Of a DNA stretch of 64,000 nucleotides, positions 41,398-50,976 are shown piece after piece. This DNA is from an uncultured Oligella sp. Its GTDB lineage: Bacteria > Pseudomonadota > Gammaproteobacteria > Burkholderiales > Burkholderiaceae_B. The notes beneath the pieces were generated by a model. The model saw only the letters and a list, made by a program, of their open reading frames with translations, was not told where the DNA came from and did no database searches. Location: positions 1-64,000 of the forward strand of contig CANROD010000002.1 of assembly GCA_947632105.1 (NCBI GenBank), written 5' to 3'. Numbering within the stretch: the stretch's first letter is position 1; every line of letters begins with the position of its first letter. Both the position numbers and the translations under genes were made by a program.

Positions 41398-42074
41398 CGT
41401 TAGATCAAAATCAGCTTAAACAGCAAGTAGCTGTTGCAGCAGTAGAGTATATCAGTGGGTTTTTTACTCCTGATGTGGTGATTGGTGTTGGCACTGGTTC
41501 GACAGCAGATTTATTTATTGATGCCTTAGCTGAGTACAAGGATCGATTCAAAGGTGCCGTTGCGAGTTCTGAGCGTAGTGCTGCACGTTTAGCTAGCCAT
41601 GGGATTGAGGTGTTTGATCTTAATGATATTGATACAATGCCAGTATATGTCGATGGTGCAGATGAGGTTAACCCTAAACTGCAAATGATCAAGGGTGGGG
41701 GCGGTGCATTAACTCGCGAGAAAATTGTTGCTTCAGTGGCGGAGCGATTTGTATGCATTATCGATGACTCAAAGTGGGTTGAGTTTTTAGGCAATTTTAA
41801 AATTCCAGTAGAAGTAATTAGCATTGCTTTAAATGCTGTTTCTCATCAGCTTAAGGCACTAGGTGCTAGGGAAGTAGTAGAGCGTACTGGTTTTTTGACG
41901 GATAATGGGCATCCTATTTTAGATGTTGCAGGCTTTCAATTAAAAGATGCAGTTAGTTTAGAGCAACAAATTAATCATATTCCTGGTGTCGTTACTTGTG
42001 GAATTTTTGCGCTTGCACCCGCTAGCGTTGTATTAATAGCTAGTCAAGAGGGTGTTAAGTCAATAACAGCCTAA
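41394..42074 (+). CDS. rpiA: Ribose-5-phosphate isomerase A
   Basis: 'VIGVGTGSTADLFIDAL', 'VYVDGADEVNPKLQMIKGGGGALTREKIVA'. Confidence 0.97.
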   Translation: MTLDQNQLKQQVAVAAVEYISGFFTPDVVIGVGTGSTADLFIDALAEYKDRFKGAVASSERSAARLASHGIEVFDLNDIDTMPVYVDGADEVNPKLQMIKGGGGALTREKIVASVAERFVCIIDDSKWVEFLGNFKIPVEVISIALNAVSHQLKALGAREVVERTGFLTDNGHPILDVAGFQLKDAVSLEQQINHIPGVVTCGIFALAPASVVLIASQEGVKSITA

Positions 42075-42122
42075 TGTCATTGAGTAGTAATAAATACCTT
42101 TTACAATTAAATAATTTTCATT

Positions 42123-42899
42123 ATGGAGTGTCAGATGTTTGAAGAACATACAAGTAGCCGTTATGGTGAATCACTAGAGGAAATTCGCTCCCAATTTCTA
42201 CGTATGGGTGGTTTAGTTGAGTCTATGATTATTGACTCAGTTGAGTCACTCAATACTGGTGACATCGATTTAGTTGAACGAGTTGAAGCTTATGAGCTTG
42301 AAGTCAATAGACTAGAGGTTGAGATCGACTCCCTAATTACACAGGTTATTGCTCGTCAGCAACCAGCTGCGATCGATTTGCGTCTGCTTCTGTCTGTAAC
42401 AAAAATGATTACTGATTTAGAACGATGTGGTGATGAGTCCGAAAAAATTGCTCGAACCGCACGACGACTCCATGAACAAGACGTACGTTTTGAGCCAATT
42501 GTAGATTTAAGCTACATGGGCAACCTAGTAGCTACAAATTTACGTGACGTACTTGATGCATTTGCTCGCTTTGACCCAGTGGCTGCAGCTAAAGTTGTTC
42601 GCGCTGATAAAAAGGTTAATAAGGCATGGCGTAGCATTTTACGTGAAACAAGCAGTTTTGTGATCGAAGATCCCCGTACTCTCAGCTATACAATGGAAGC
42701 GATATTTATGGCACGAGCCTTAGAACGTATCGGTGACCATGCTTCTAATCTGGCAGAGCGTGTTATTTATACTGTTCAGGGCGAGGATGTGCGGCATACT
42801 GGTAATAAGAATATTTTAAAAGTTGCTAGTAGAGGTAGCATCTATGACCAAGTTGAAGACGAGGGTGAGTCCGAAGATTCAGATGAGTCTAAAGATTAG
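42123..42899 (+). CDS. phoU: Phosphate signalling protein PhoU
   Basis: 'LRMGGLVESMIIDSVESL', 'ITDLERCGDESEKIARTARRL', 'RALERIGDHASNLAERVIYTVQGEDVRH'. Confidence 0.95.
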   Translation: MECQMFEEHTSSRYGESLEEIRSQFLRMGGLVESMIIDSVESLNTGDIDLVERVEAYELEVNRLEVEIDSLITQVIARQQPAAIDLRLLLSVTKMITDLERCGDESEKIARTARRLHEQDVRFEPIVDLSYMGNLVATNLRDVLDAFARFDPVAAAKVVRADKKVNKAWRSILRETSSFVIEDPRTLSYTMEAIFMARALERIGDHASNLAERVIYTVQGEDVRHTGNKNILKVASRGSIYDQVEDEGESEDSDESKD

Positions 42900-42942
42900 T
42901 AATGAGTTATAGTTAATCTATTGCTTACGCTTTCAAGAAGAG

Positions 42943-42974
42943 AAGCCCGCATATTGTTTCATATGCGGGCTTTA
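42943..42974. terminator. Bidirectional terminator between phoU and fdsD
   Basis: AAGCCCGCATAT-TGTTTC-ATATGCGGGCTT. Confidence 0.85.
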
Positions 42975-42994
42975 TTGTTAGTTATTAAGAAAAA

Positions 42995-43237
42995 CTACGA
43001 GAGGTTTTTTAGCATATAGTGATAGGCTTTTAGAGAGAAGTCTGACATTTCACCTTCGCTGCTTTTGCCATCTGTATGATTTTCTAAATAAGTTTTTACT
43101 TCATCGCGCATTCTTGGGTCCCAAAAAGATCGAATATGCTTAGCCATATTTTCTATTGCTTTTGCTGTGTCAGGCATAGTTTGATAAAAAGCAGCAATAT
43201 CATTAAGCATTTTGATTAGAGAGTGCATGTCCATCAC
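42995..43237 (-). CDS. fdsD: Formate dehydrogenase delta subunit
   Basis: 'LIKMLNDIAAFY...AKAIENMAKHIRSFWDPRMRDEVKTYL', downstream of fdsA. Confidence 0.88.
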   Translation of the reverse strand: MMDMHSLIKMLNDIAAFYQTMPDTAKAIENMAKHIRSFWDPRMRDEVKTYLENHTDGKSSEGEMSDFSLKAYHYMLKNLS

Positions 43238-43252
43238 ATAGTCCTTTAATTG

Positions 43253-46117
43253 CTAGTTTTCTTCGCTAACGGCGATAAACTCACGTTGCTTTTTGTCTTG
43301 TGCTTGCCAGTTATCTTGCCAAGCGGAAGATTTTGCTTCAACTTTATCGACTGCCACAGCGGTAACCTTATACTCTGGACAGTTAGTCGCCCAATCTGAG
43401 TTTTCGGTCGTGATCACGTTAGCACCAGAAATAGGGTGGTGAAAGGTGGTATAAACCACACCAGGCTGCATACGAGTTGACACCTTAGCTCGCAGAGTAG
43501 TGGTACCAGAACGACTTGATAGTTGGACGAAATCACCGTCCTTAATACCTCGTTCAGAGGCATCATGTGGGTGAATCTCTAACAGATCTTCAGCATGCCA
43601 TAAGAAATTACTTGTGCGGCGAGTTTGTGCGCCGACATTGTATTGACTGAGGATTCGTCCGGTAGTTAATAATAACGGGAAACGTTTGTTAACGCGTTCA
43701 GAGGTTGGGATATAGCTAGTTGGTATAAACTTTCCCTTGCCGTTGTCATGTGCGAAGCTATCAGTATGCATAATTGGTGAACCTTCGGGGTAGTTATTAC
43801 TGCATGGCCATTGTACGCTACCACCTAATTTATCAATTAGCTCATAGCTGACATTAGCAAAGGTAGGGGTGAGGCGGGCAATTTCATCCATAATCTCTCG
43901 CGGATGCTCATATCTCATCTCATAGCTTAAAGCTTTTGAAAAAGCCATTGTAATTTCCCAATCAGCAAGACCTGAAGGAGACTGAGTGATCTTACGGATG
44001 CGCGAGATTCGACGCTCAGCATTAGTAAAGGTACCGTCTTTTTCCAGAAAAGAGGAGCCTGGTAAAAATACATGTGCAAATTTAGCTGTTTCATTAAGGA
44101 ATAAGTCCTGTACGATGACACACTCCATGGCACTTAGTGCTGCTTCGACATGCTGTGTATTTGGATCAGATTGCAGAATATCCTCGCCTTGGCAGTACAG
44201 TGCTTTAAAGCTACCGCTTAATGCCGCACTAAACATATTAGGAATTCTAAGACCGGGCTCAGAGTTTATGCTGACACCCCAAGCTTGTTCAAATGTTGTT
44301 CGCACTTCGTCATTAGCAACATGTCGATATCCTGGCAGTTCGTGAGGGAAGGAACCCATATCGCAGGAGCCTTGAACATTGTTTTGCCCACGTAGGGGGT
44401 TTATACCTACCCCTTGTTTGCCAATATTGCCGGTTAGCATCGCCAAGTTAGCGATAGCCATTACCGCTGTGGAGCCTTGAGCATGTTCAGTGACGCCCAG
44501 TCCGTAGTAAATGGCCGCATTACCACCGGTCGCATAGAGTCTTGCCGCAGCGCGAATATCATTAGCATCGACGCCGGTATGCTCAGCGACGGCTTCAGGC
44601 GAGTTTTCTTCTTGTTGAATAAAGCTTAACCAATCATTAAAGGTTGCCGCCTCACACCGTTGCTCTATAAAGGTTTGGTCGTAAAGCCTTTCTTTAGCTA
44701 TGACATGAGCAAAGGCATTTAGCATAGCCACGTTAGTGCCAGGCTTTAGCGGTAAATGAAAATCTGCTTTGATGTGTGCTGAAGAGACTAAGTTAATCGC
44801 TCGTGGATCAATGATAATGAGTTTTGCACCTTCACGAATTCGACGTTTCATACGAGAGGCAAAAACCGGATGGGCATCACTGGGATTGGCACCCATCACG
44901 ACAATTACATCGCTATGAGCGACTGACTCAAATGTTTGAGTACCGGCTGATTCACCTATTGTTTGCTTTAAGCCAAAGCCAGTAGGTGAGTGACACACAC
45001 GAGCACAGGTATCGACGTTGTTATTGCCAAAGGCGGCACGAACTAATTTTTGTACTAAATAGGTTTCTTCATTGCTGCAGCGCGATGAGGTAATCCCACC
45101 AACTGAGTCAATACCATACTTTGCTTGAATGCGTTTTATTTCAGCAGCGGCATAACTCAGTGCCTCCTCCCAACTGACCTGTTTCCATGGTTCATTAGTG
45201 TTACGGCGAATCATGGGGCTAGTGATACGGTCAGGGTGATCAGTATAGCCCCAAGCAAAGCGACCTTTAACACAGGTATGTCCATCATTAGCTTTGCCAT
45301 CTTTCCAGGGAGTCATGCGAACAACTGTGTTGCCTTTAAGCTCTGCTTTGAGGCCACAGCCGACACCGCAATAGGCACAGGTGGTAACGACTGCATGAGT
45401 CGGTTGACCCATGTCAATTACTGTGTTTTCTATGAGAGCACCGGTAGGGCAGTCATTCACGCAGGCACCACAGGAAACGCAATCACTGTTTAAAAAATCA
45501 TTGTCTGAGCCAACGCTGATAACCGAATTGAAGCCTCGGTTTTCAACTGTTAAAGCAAAAGTACCTTGTGTTTCTTCACAGGCTCTTACGCAGCGACTGC
45601 AGACAATACATAAACTAGGGTCAAAGCTGAAATAGGGGTTTGAGGTGTCTTTTATTGATTGATTATGATTGGCATCATTAAAACCGTAACGAACCTCACG
45701 TAAGCCTAGCTGTCCTGTGGTGTCCTGTAGTTCGCAGTTACCATTAGCAGGGCATGTTAAGCAGTCTAAAGGGTGATCAGAAATATATAGCTCAATCACA
45801 TTACGCCGTAGAGCATTTAGCCGTTTGTTTTCGGTAATAACCACCATGCCTTCGGTAACTGGTGTGGTACAGGAGGCCGGAAAGCCTCGCATACCCTCAA
45901 TCTGTACTAAGCAGACACGACAGGAACCAAAGGCCTCAAGTGAGTCTGTGGCACAAAGCTTTGGGATAGTAATCCCTGCTAACATGGCAGCACGCATTAC
46001 GGATGTGCCAGCTGGGACTTGAACTGGATGACCATCAATGCTGAGGCTAACTTGGAGTTCATTTTTGACCTCTAGGGTTCCAAAATCGCGTTCACGGATT
46101 AATACTGTTTCTAGCAT
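43253..46117 (-). CDS. fdsA: NAD-dependent formate dehydrogenase alpha subunit
   Basis: N-terminal 2Fe-2S/4Fe-4S domains, 'CAYCGVGCGLKAEL', molybdopterin domain, catalytic Cys region 'CARVCHSPTGFGL'. Confidence 0.95.
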   Translation of the reverse strand: MLETVLIRERDFGTLEVKNELQVSLSIDGHPVQVPAGTSVMRAAMLAGITIPKLCATDSLEAFGSCRVCLVQIEGMRGFPASCTTPVTEGMVVITENKRLNALRRNVIELYISDHPLDCLTCPANGNCELQDTTGQLGLREVRYGFNDANHNQSIKDTSNPYFSFDPSLCIVCSRCVRACEETQGTFALTVENRGFNSVISVGSDNDFLNSDCVSCGACVNDCPTGALIENTVIDMGQPTHAVVTTCAYCGVGCGLKAELKGNTVVRMTPWKDGKANDGHTCVKGRFAWGYTDHPDRITSPMIRRNTNEPWKQVSWEEALSYAAAEIKRIQAKYGIDSVGGITSSRCSNEETYLVQKLVRAAFGNNNVDTCARVCHSPTGFGLKQTIGESAGTQTFESVAHSDVIVVMGANPSDAHPVFASRMKRRIREGAKLIIIDPRAINLVSSAHIKADFHLPLKPGTNVAMLNAFAHVIAKERLYDQTFIEQRCEAATFNDWLSFIQQEENSPEAVAEHTGVDANDIRAAARLYATGGNAAIYYGLGVTEHAQGSTAVMAIANLAMLTGNIGKQGVGINPLRGQNNVQGSCDMGSFPHELPGYRHVANDEVRTTFEQAWGVSINSEPGLRIPNMFSAALSGSFKALYCQGEDILQSDPNTQHVEAALSAMECVIVQDLFLNETAKFAHVFLPGSSFLEKDGTFTNAERRISRIRKITQSPSGLADWEITMAFSKALSYEMRYEHPREIMDEIARLTPTFANVSYELIDKLGGSVQWPCSNNYPEGSPIMHTDSFAHDNGKGKFIPTSYIPTSERVNKRFPLLLTTGRILSQYNVGAQTRRTSNFLWHAEDLLEIHPHDASERGIKDGDFVQLSSRSGTTTLRAKVSTRMQPGVVYTTFHHPISGANVITTENSDWATNCPEYKVTAVAVDKVEAKSSAWQDNWQAQDKKQREFIAVSEEN

Positions 46118-47691
46118 GATTCTGCACCTATTTCTTTGTGTGTGTTTTTGGCATGATGTGCCGTAAAGTCATCTGGGAATTTCTTTAAAGCTGACAAGAC
46201 AGGTAGGGGAGTTAGACCTCCTAAGGCGCATAATGAAGCAGCAGTCATGGTGTCGCAGAGATCGTGAAGCAGCTCAGTATTAGCATCAGTATCGATGTTT
46301 TGACGAATTTTTTGAATAACCTCAACACCACGAGTAGAACCGATTCGACAGGGAGTGCATTTGCCACAAGACTCAATAGCGCAGAACTCCATGGCATACT
46401 CGGCCATTTGTGACATATCGACTGTCTCGTCAAAAGCCACAATACCGCCGTGTCCAACCATCGATTCGATGGTAGCGTAAGCCTCATAGTCTAAGGGAGT
46501 ATCCCATTCCTCAGCGGATAGATAAGAGCCAAGAGGCCCCCCGACTTGTACGCTTTTAAGGGCTAAGCCACTAGCACTGCCGCCACCAAAATCGTAAAGT
46601 AAGGACTGTAGACTGATGCCAAAAGCTTTTTCTACCAAACCACCTTGCTTGATGTTGCCACTTAGCTGAAAAGCCAAGGTACCCCGTGAGCGGCCCATGC
46701 CGTAATGTTGATAGAATTCTGCGCCTTTACTTAAAATAATTGGCACAGAAGCTAGGGAAACTACATTGTTAACTACTGTTGGTTTATTCATAAACCCTTG
46801 GATAGCCGGTAGGGGAGGTTTAGAGCGAATGGTACCGCGTTTACCTTCTAGGCTATTTAATAAAGAAGTCTCTTCGCCACAAATATATGCTCCAGCGCCC
46901 ATACGAACTTCTAGATTGAAGAGATTGTCAGTGCCAAGAATGTTTTGACCCAGATAGCCTTCTTGATAAGCTTTGTTAATTGCTTCCTCAAGTACTTCGA
47001 AGGCGAGGGGGTATTCGGAGCGGACATATATATAGCCTTGGGTTGCACCAACGGCTAAACCAGCGATAATCATGCCCTCAATCAAACAGAAGGGGTCACC
47101 CTCCATAAGGATGCGGTCAGAGAAGGTGCCAGAGTCTCCTTCATCGGCATTGCAGATGATATATTTTTGAGAGGCTGCGGCTTTTCTAACTGTATCCCAC
47201 TTAATTCCAGTGGGGAAAGCTGCTCCACCGCGACCACGTAGACCAGAATTGCTTATCTGCTTGACGATGCTTTCTTGATCTAAACTTAAGGCATTTTTCA
47301 AACCATTCCAGCCATCGTGCTTTGTATAGTCGTCTAGGCTGAGAGGATCAATGAGGCCGACCTTAGCGAAGGTTAGACGTTCTTGATTTTTTAAATAGGG
47401 AATTTCATCGGTTAAACCATGACATAAAGGGTGCTGAGCACCGTGGAGCCAGTCCGCGTCAAATAAACTGTCTAAATCCTCTTCTAAAATTGGTCCGTAG
47501 GCGATGCGGCCATTGTCAGTAAGTACCTCGATTAGTGGTTCCAGCCAGAGCAAACCGCGCGTGCCATTACGGATAATAGTGAGGTCAAGATCTTGCTTTT
47601 TTGCTTTCAAACGAATAGGTTCAAGGATCTCCTCAACTCCCATTGCGAGAGCCGCTGTATCTCTAGGAATATAAATAGTCACTTGATTCAT
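46111..47691 (-). CDS. fdsB: Formate dehydrogenase beta subunit (NuoF-like)
   Basis: 'SGLRGRGGAAFPTGIKWDTV', 'CGEETSLLNSLEGKRG', 'ESCGKCTPCRIGSTRG'. Confidence 0.95.
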   Translation of the reverse strand: MNQVTIYIPRDTAALAMGVEEILEPIRLKAKKQDLDLTIIRNGTRGLLWLEPLIEVLTDNGRIAYGPILEEDLDSLFDADWLHGAQHPLCHGLTDEIPYLKNQERLTFAKVGLIDPLSLDDYTKHDGWNGLKNALSLDQESIVKQISNSGLRGRGGAAFPTGIKWDTVRKAAASQKYIICNADEGDSGTFSDRILMEGDPFCLIEGMIIAGLAVGATQGYIYVRSEYPLAFEVLEEAINKAYQEGYLGQNILGTDNLFNLEVRMGAGAYICGEETSLLNSLEGKRGTIRSKPPLPAIQGFMNKPTVVNNVVSLASVPIILSKGAEFYQHYGMGRSRGTLAFQLSGNIKQGGLVEKAFGISLQSLLYDFGGGSASGLALKSVQVGGPLGSYLSAEEWDTPLDYEAYATIESMVGHGGIVAFDETVDMSQMAEYAMEFCAIESCGKCTPCRIGSTRGVEVIQKIRQNIDTDANTELLHDLCDTMTAASLCALGGLTPLPVLSALKKFPDDFTAHHAKNTHKEIGAESC

Positions 47692-48158
47692 GCTAAAGTC
47701 CTCTCCAGTGATGTTTTTATTTTATTAAGTGTGAGTTTAGCAATAGCCTTGTTGTTAATAGCAGCTGCAGGACTTTGTGCACAAAGGCCAAGACAGTACA
47801 CATTTTCTACAGCCACGTCGTAATTGTTTTCTTGTAAGTGCTGCAAAAGCTCATTTTTTAATTGAAGTGCGCCCATCGATTGACAGGATTCAGCCTGACA
47901 AATTTCGATGACGATTTTTTTTGGGGTGCTGGTTTTGAAGTGGCTGTAGAAAGAAATGACCCCATGAATCTCTGCGGATGATAGGTTTAAAGCATCAGCT
48001 AAAGGAGAGATCAAGGATTGGGGAATAAAGCCTATCTTATCTTGAAGACTATGCAAAATAGGCAAAAGATTACCTTCCTTGCTTAAATGCTCGGCTAGCA
48101 CCTTTTTTAATAAGGGTTTATAGTTTTTGTGAAAGCTAAGTGGTTGATTTTTATGCAT
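47688..48158 (-). CDS. fdsG: Formate dehydrogenase gamma subunit (NuoE-like)
   Basis: 'EIHGVISFYSHFKTSTPKKIVIEICQAESCQSMGA', 'VYCLGLCAQSPAAAIN'. Confidence 0.94.
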   Translation of the reverse strand: MHKNQPLSFHKNYKPLLKKVLAEHLSKEGNLLPILHSLQDKIGFIPQSLISPLADALNLSSAEIHGVISFYSHFKTSTPKKIVIEICQAESCQSMGALQLKNELLQHLQENNYDVAVENVYCLGLCAQSPAAAINNKAIAKLTLNKIKTSLERTLA

Positions 48159-48336
48159 ATTTATAGGTTATGAAAAATAAATTGAATCATACAGAATATG
48201 ATAGCTTAGTAAGCTATCTTGGCATTTAGGAGAAAACCCTAGAACGTAGGTGCTAAAACTCACGTAATAATGAGTTTTTCTCATCTCTTTAGTGAGTTTA
48301 GGAATAAGGCTTTAAGCCTTGTGCAAATATTTCATT

Positions 48337-48439
48337 TTGATTAATACCTCATCAAAAATAATTAATCGTTATTAATCAAGGCGATAAGATATATTCATCA
48401 CACTGTGCACAGAGTTACCCACAATTTCTGTGGATAACT
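48337..48439. repeat. 103-bp diverged direct repeat, copy 1
   Basis: Gapless alignment with 48516-48618, about 73/103 identities by hand count; ends in palindrome GTTACCCACA-ATTTC-TGTGGATAAC. Confidence 0.75.
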
Positions 48440-48515
48440 GTAATGGTTAATACTAAGTCTGCAGTTTTTTGGGATTAATTCTCTTAAAGCCAATTATTTT
48501 GCTCTTTTGAGTGAT

Positions 48516-48618
48516 TTGATTAATCTATCATCAGTTATGACTAAGTATTATGAATCAATTAGATAGCGTTTATTCATCAGACTACGCACAACGTTTTCCA
48601 CATAATCAGTGGATAACT
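48516..48618. repeat. 103-bp diverged direct repeat, copy 2
   Basis: Begins TTGATTAAT, ends GTTTTCCACA-TAATC-AGTGGATAACT; 179 bp offset from copy 1. Confidence 0.75.
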
Positions 48619-48644
48619 TATTATTGTCATTATTTGGTTATATG

Positions 48645-48677
48645 AAAAAGCCCACATTCATAAAATGAGTGTGGGCT
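48645..48677 (-). terminator. Terminator downstream of glcB
   Basis: AGCCCACATTCAT-AAA-ATGAGTGTGGGCT stem with an A-run on + (U-run on - strand). Confidence 0.8.
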
Positions 48678-48702
48678 GAGAGTGATTACCTCGACAGGCT
48701 TG

Positions 48703-50877
48703 TTAGCGCTTTTTAACTTCTTGGCGCCAGTGATGCAGTAAAGGCTCAGTGTAGCCATTTGGCTGCTCTTTACCCTTAAAGATTAAGTCTCTAGCCGCTT
48801 GGAAGGCAGCAGAGTTTTGCTCATTACCAGCCATTTTTTGATAGAGTGGATCGCCGTCGTTTTGACCATCTACGATAACGGCCATGCGTGATAAAGCGGC
48901 TTCAACTTCCTCTTGACTCACAATCCCATGCTCTAACCAGTTGCAAATATGCTGGCTGGAAATACGCAAGGTCGCTCGGTCTTCCATTAGACCAATATTG
49001 TGAATGTCCAATACCTTTGAGCAGCCTACGCCTTGATCGACCCAACGGACGACATAGCCCAAAATACCTTGGCAGTTATTATCTAACTCCTCTTGCTTTT
49101 CGGCATCTGTCCATGACGTATCGGTGGCGACAGGAATAGTTAAGATATCATCAAGATAGTTACTCTTATCCTGAGCTTTTTCTTTTTGAATATCAAAGAC
49201 ATTGACTTGATGGTAATGCAGACTATGAAGTGTTGCACCGGTTGGGGAGGGGACCCAAGCGGTGGTTGCACCTGATTTAGGGTGAGCAATTTTTTGCTCA
49301 AGCATGTCTTTCATTAAATCAGGCATTGCCCACATACCCTTACCAATTTGCGCTTTACCAGCTAAGCCACACGCTAAGCCAACTTGGACGTTATTTGCCT
49401 CATATGCCTTAATCCAAGGTAATCCCTTCATGTCGCCTTTACGCACCATAGGGCCAGCGAGCATAGAGGTATGCATTTCGTCACCTGTACGATCTAAGAA
49501 GCCAGTGTTAATAAATACGCAACGCTCTTTTGCTTCGTTAATACACGCTTTAAGGTTGACTGAAGTACGCCTCTCCTCATCCATAATACCCATTTTTAAG
49601 GTGTTTTTAGGTAACTTGCTTAGTACTTCTGCAGCGGTAAATAGCTCATTAGCAAAGGCTACCTCTTCTGGTCCGTGCATTTTAGGCTTAACAATATAGA
49701 CACTACCTGTGCGACTATTTTGATTGCTTCCTCTACTTTGATCATAAGCAGCAATTAGGGCAGTAACGACTGCATCTAAAATACCTTCAGGGATCATATT
49801 GCCTGCGTCATCCAGTACCGCAGGAGTAGTCATTAAATGACCTACATTACGGCAAAATAATAATGAACGACCAGGTAGTTTGATAGGCTGTTGATCTGTA
49901 ATTGATAAATATTCGCGATCGGGGTTTAGACGACGGGTAAAAATTTTGCCGTCTTTAGCTACTTCTTCACTCAACTCACCATTCATTAAACCTAACCAGT
50001 TGCTATAAACTAAGGCTTTGTCCTCACCATCAACTGCAGCAACTGAGTCCTCTAAGTCAAAAATAGATGTTAAGGCCGCTTCCATCACAATATCTTTGAC
50101 GCCAGCTAAATCTTGACTACCGATAGGATGGTTTTTGTCGATTAAAATATCAAAGTGGAGACCATTGTGGAGAAAGAGGATTGAGTTTGGTGCGTCAGGT
50201 GAGCCGTTAAATCCAATCAATAGCTCGTTCTGTTGTAGCGTAGCTTCACTGCCATTACGTAGTTTAACTTTTAGTGTGCCGTTATCGATCGTATATTGGA
50301 TGGCATCACTATGCGAACCCTCAGTTAATGGAATACTTTGATCTAAGAAGTCACGTCCGAAAGCAATGACTGCGGCACCTCGCTTTGGGTTGTATTCACC
50401 AGTGTGAGCTAAATCGCCATTTTGAGCGATGGCATCTGTACCATAAAGTGCGTCATATAAGCTGCCCCAGCGCGCATTGGCAGCGTTTAATACGTAACGA
50501 GCATTGGTCGCAGGTACAACTAATTGTGGACCAGCTTGTTCGGCAATTTCACGATCGACATTTTCTGTGGCGATTTCAAAATCTCCCGGTTCATCAACTA
50601 AATAGCCAATCTCTTTTAGAAAGGCTTTATAAGGAGCCATATCTTGGATAGGACCGGGATTGGCTTTATGCCATTGATCTATTTTTGCTTGTAACTCATC
50701 ACGTTTGGCCAGTAGAGCTTGATTTTTTGGAGCAAACTCATTGATTAATGCTGAAAAGTTTTTCCAAAACTCGTCACTATCTAATTTTTGTGGGTGATTG
50801 GCGAGGATTTCATCATTAATCAACTTAAATAGCGTTTCTTCTACCTGAAGAGATTCGATTTTCTTATATGTTGTCAT
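48703..50877 (-). CDS. glcB: Malate synthase G
   Basis: 724 aa; '[17 protein letters not shown]', '[19 protein letters not shown]', '[18 protein letters not shown]'. Confidence 0.97.
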   Translation of the reverse strand: MTTYKKIESLQVEETLFKLINDEILANHPQKLDSDEFWKNFSALINEFAPKNQALLAKRDELQAKIDQWHKANPGPIQDMAPYKAFLKEIGYLVDEPGDFEIATENVDREIAEQAGPQLVVPATNARYVLNAANARWGSLYDALYGTDAIAQNGDLAHTGEYNPKRGAAVIAFGRDFLDQSIPLTEGSHSDAIQYTIDNGTLKVKLRNGSEATLQQNELLIGFNGSPDAPNSILFLHNGLHFDILIDKNHPIGSQDLAGVKDIVMEAALTSIFDLEDSVAAVDGEDKALVYSNWLGLMNGELSEEVAKDGKIFTRRLNPDREYLSITDQQPIKLPGRSLLFCRNVGHLMTTPAVLDDAGNMIPEGILDAVVTALIAAYDQSRGSNQNSRTGSVYIVKPKMHGPEEVAFANELFTAAEVLSKLPKNTLKMGIMDEERRTSVNLKACINEAKERCVFINTGFLDRTGDEMHTSMLAGPMVRKGDMKGLPWIKAYEANNVQVGLACGLAGKAQIGKGMWAMPDLMKDMLEQKIAHPKSGATTAWVPSPTGATLHSLHYHQVNVFDIQKEKAQDKSNYLDDILTIPVATDTSWTDAEKQEELDNNCQGILGYVVRWVDQGVGCSKVLDIHNIGLMEDRATLRISSQHICNWLEHGIVSQEEVEAALSRMAVIVDGQNDGDPLYQKMAGNEQNSAAFQAARDLIFKGKEQPNGYTEPLLHHWRQEVKKR

Positions 50878-50903
50878 AACATACTCCTGGAACTGTTTAA
50901 GCT

Positions 50904-50931
50904 AAATTGGCTTGCCAAAGCAAGCCAATTT
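50904..50931 (-). other. Intercistronic hairpin between aceA and glcB
   Basis: AAATTGGCTTG-CCAAAG-CAAGCCAATTT perfect 11-bp stem, no U-tract. Confidence 0.7.
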
Positions 50932-50976
50932 AAAGACATGAAGCTATTCGATATACTAATTGATATTAAGGTTATC

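Noticed and set aside
45125-45493. Antisense ORFs inside fdsA, glcB, AcrB, aceA and others in the ORF track
   Set aside because: They lie opposite well-supported conserved genes, have no recognisable domain, and are typical by-products of coding-strand composition.
48158-48703. Calling the fdsG-glcB gap the chromosomal oriC
   Set aside because: No dnaA, dnaN, gyrB, mnmG or rpmH nearby, gene orientations do not switch convincingly here, and rough by-eye G/C counts were inconclusive. Reported only as a DnaA-box-like element.
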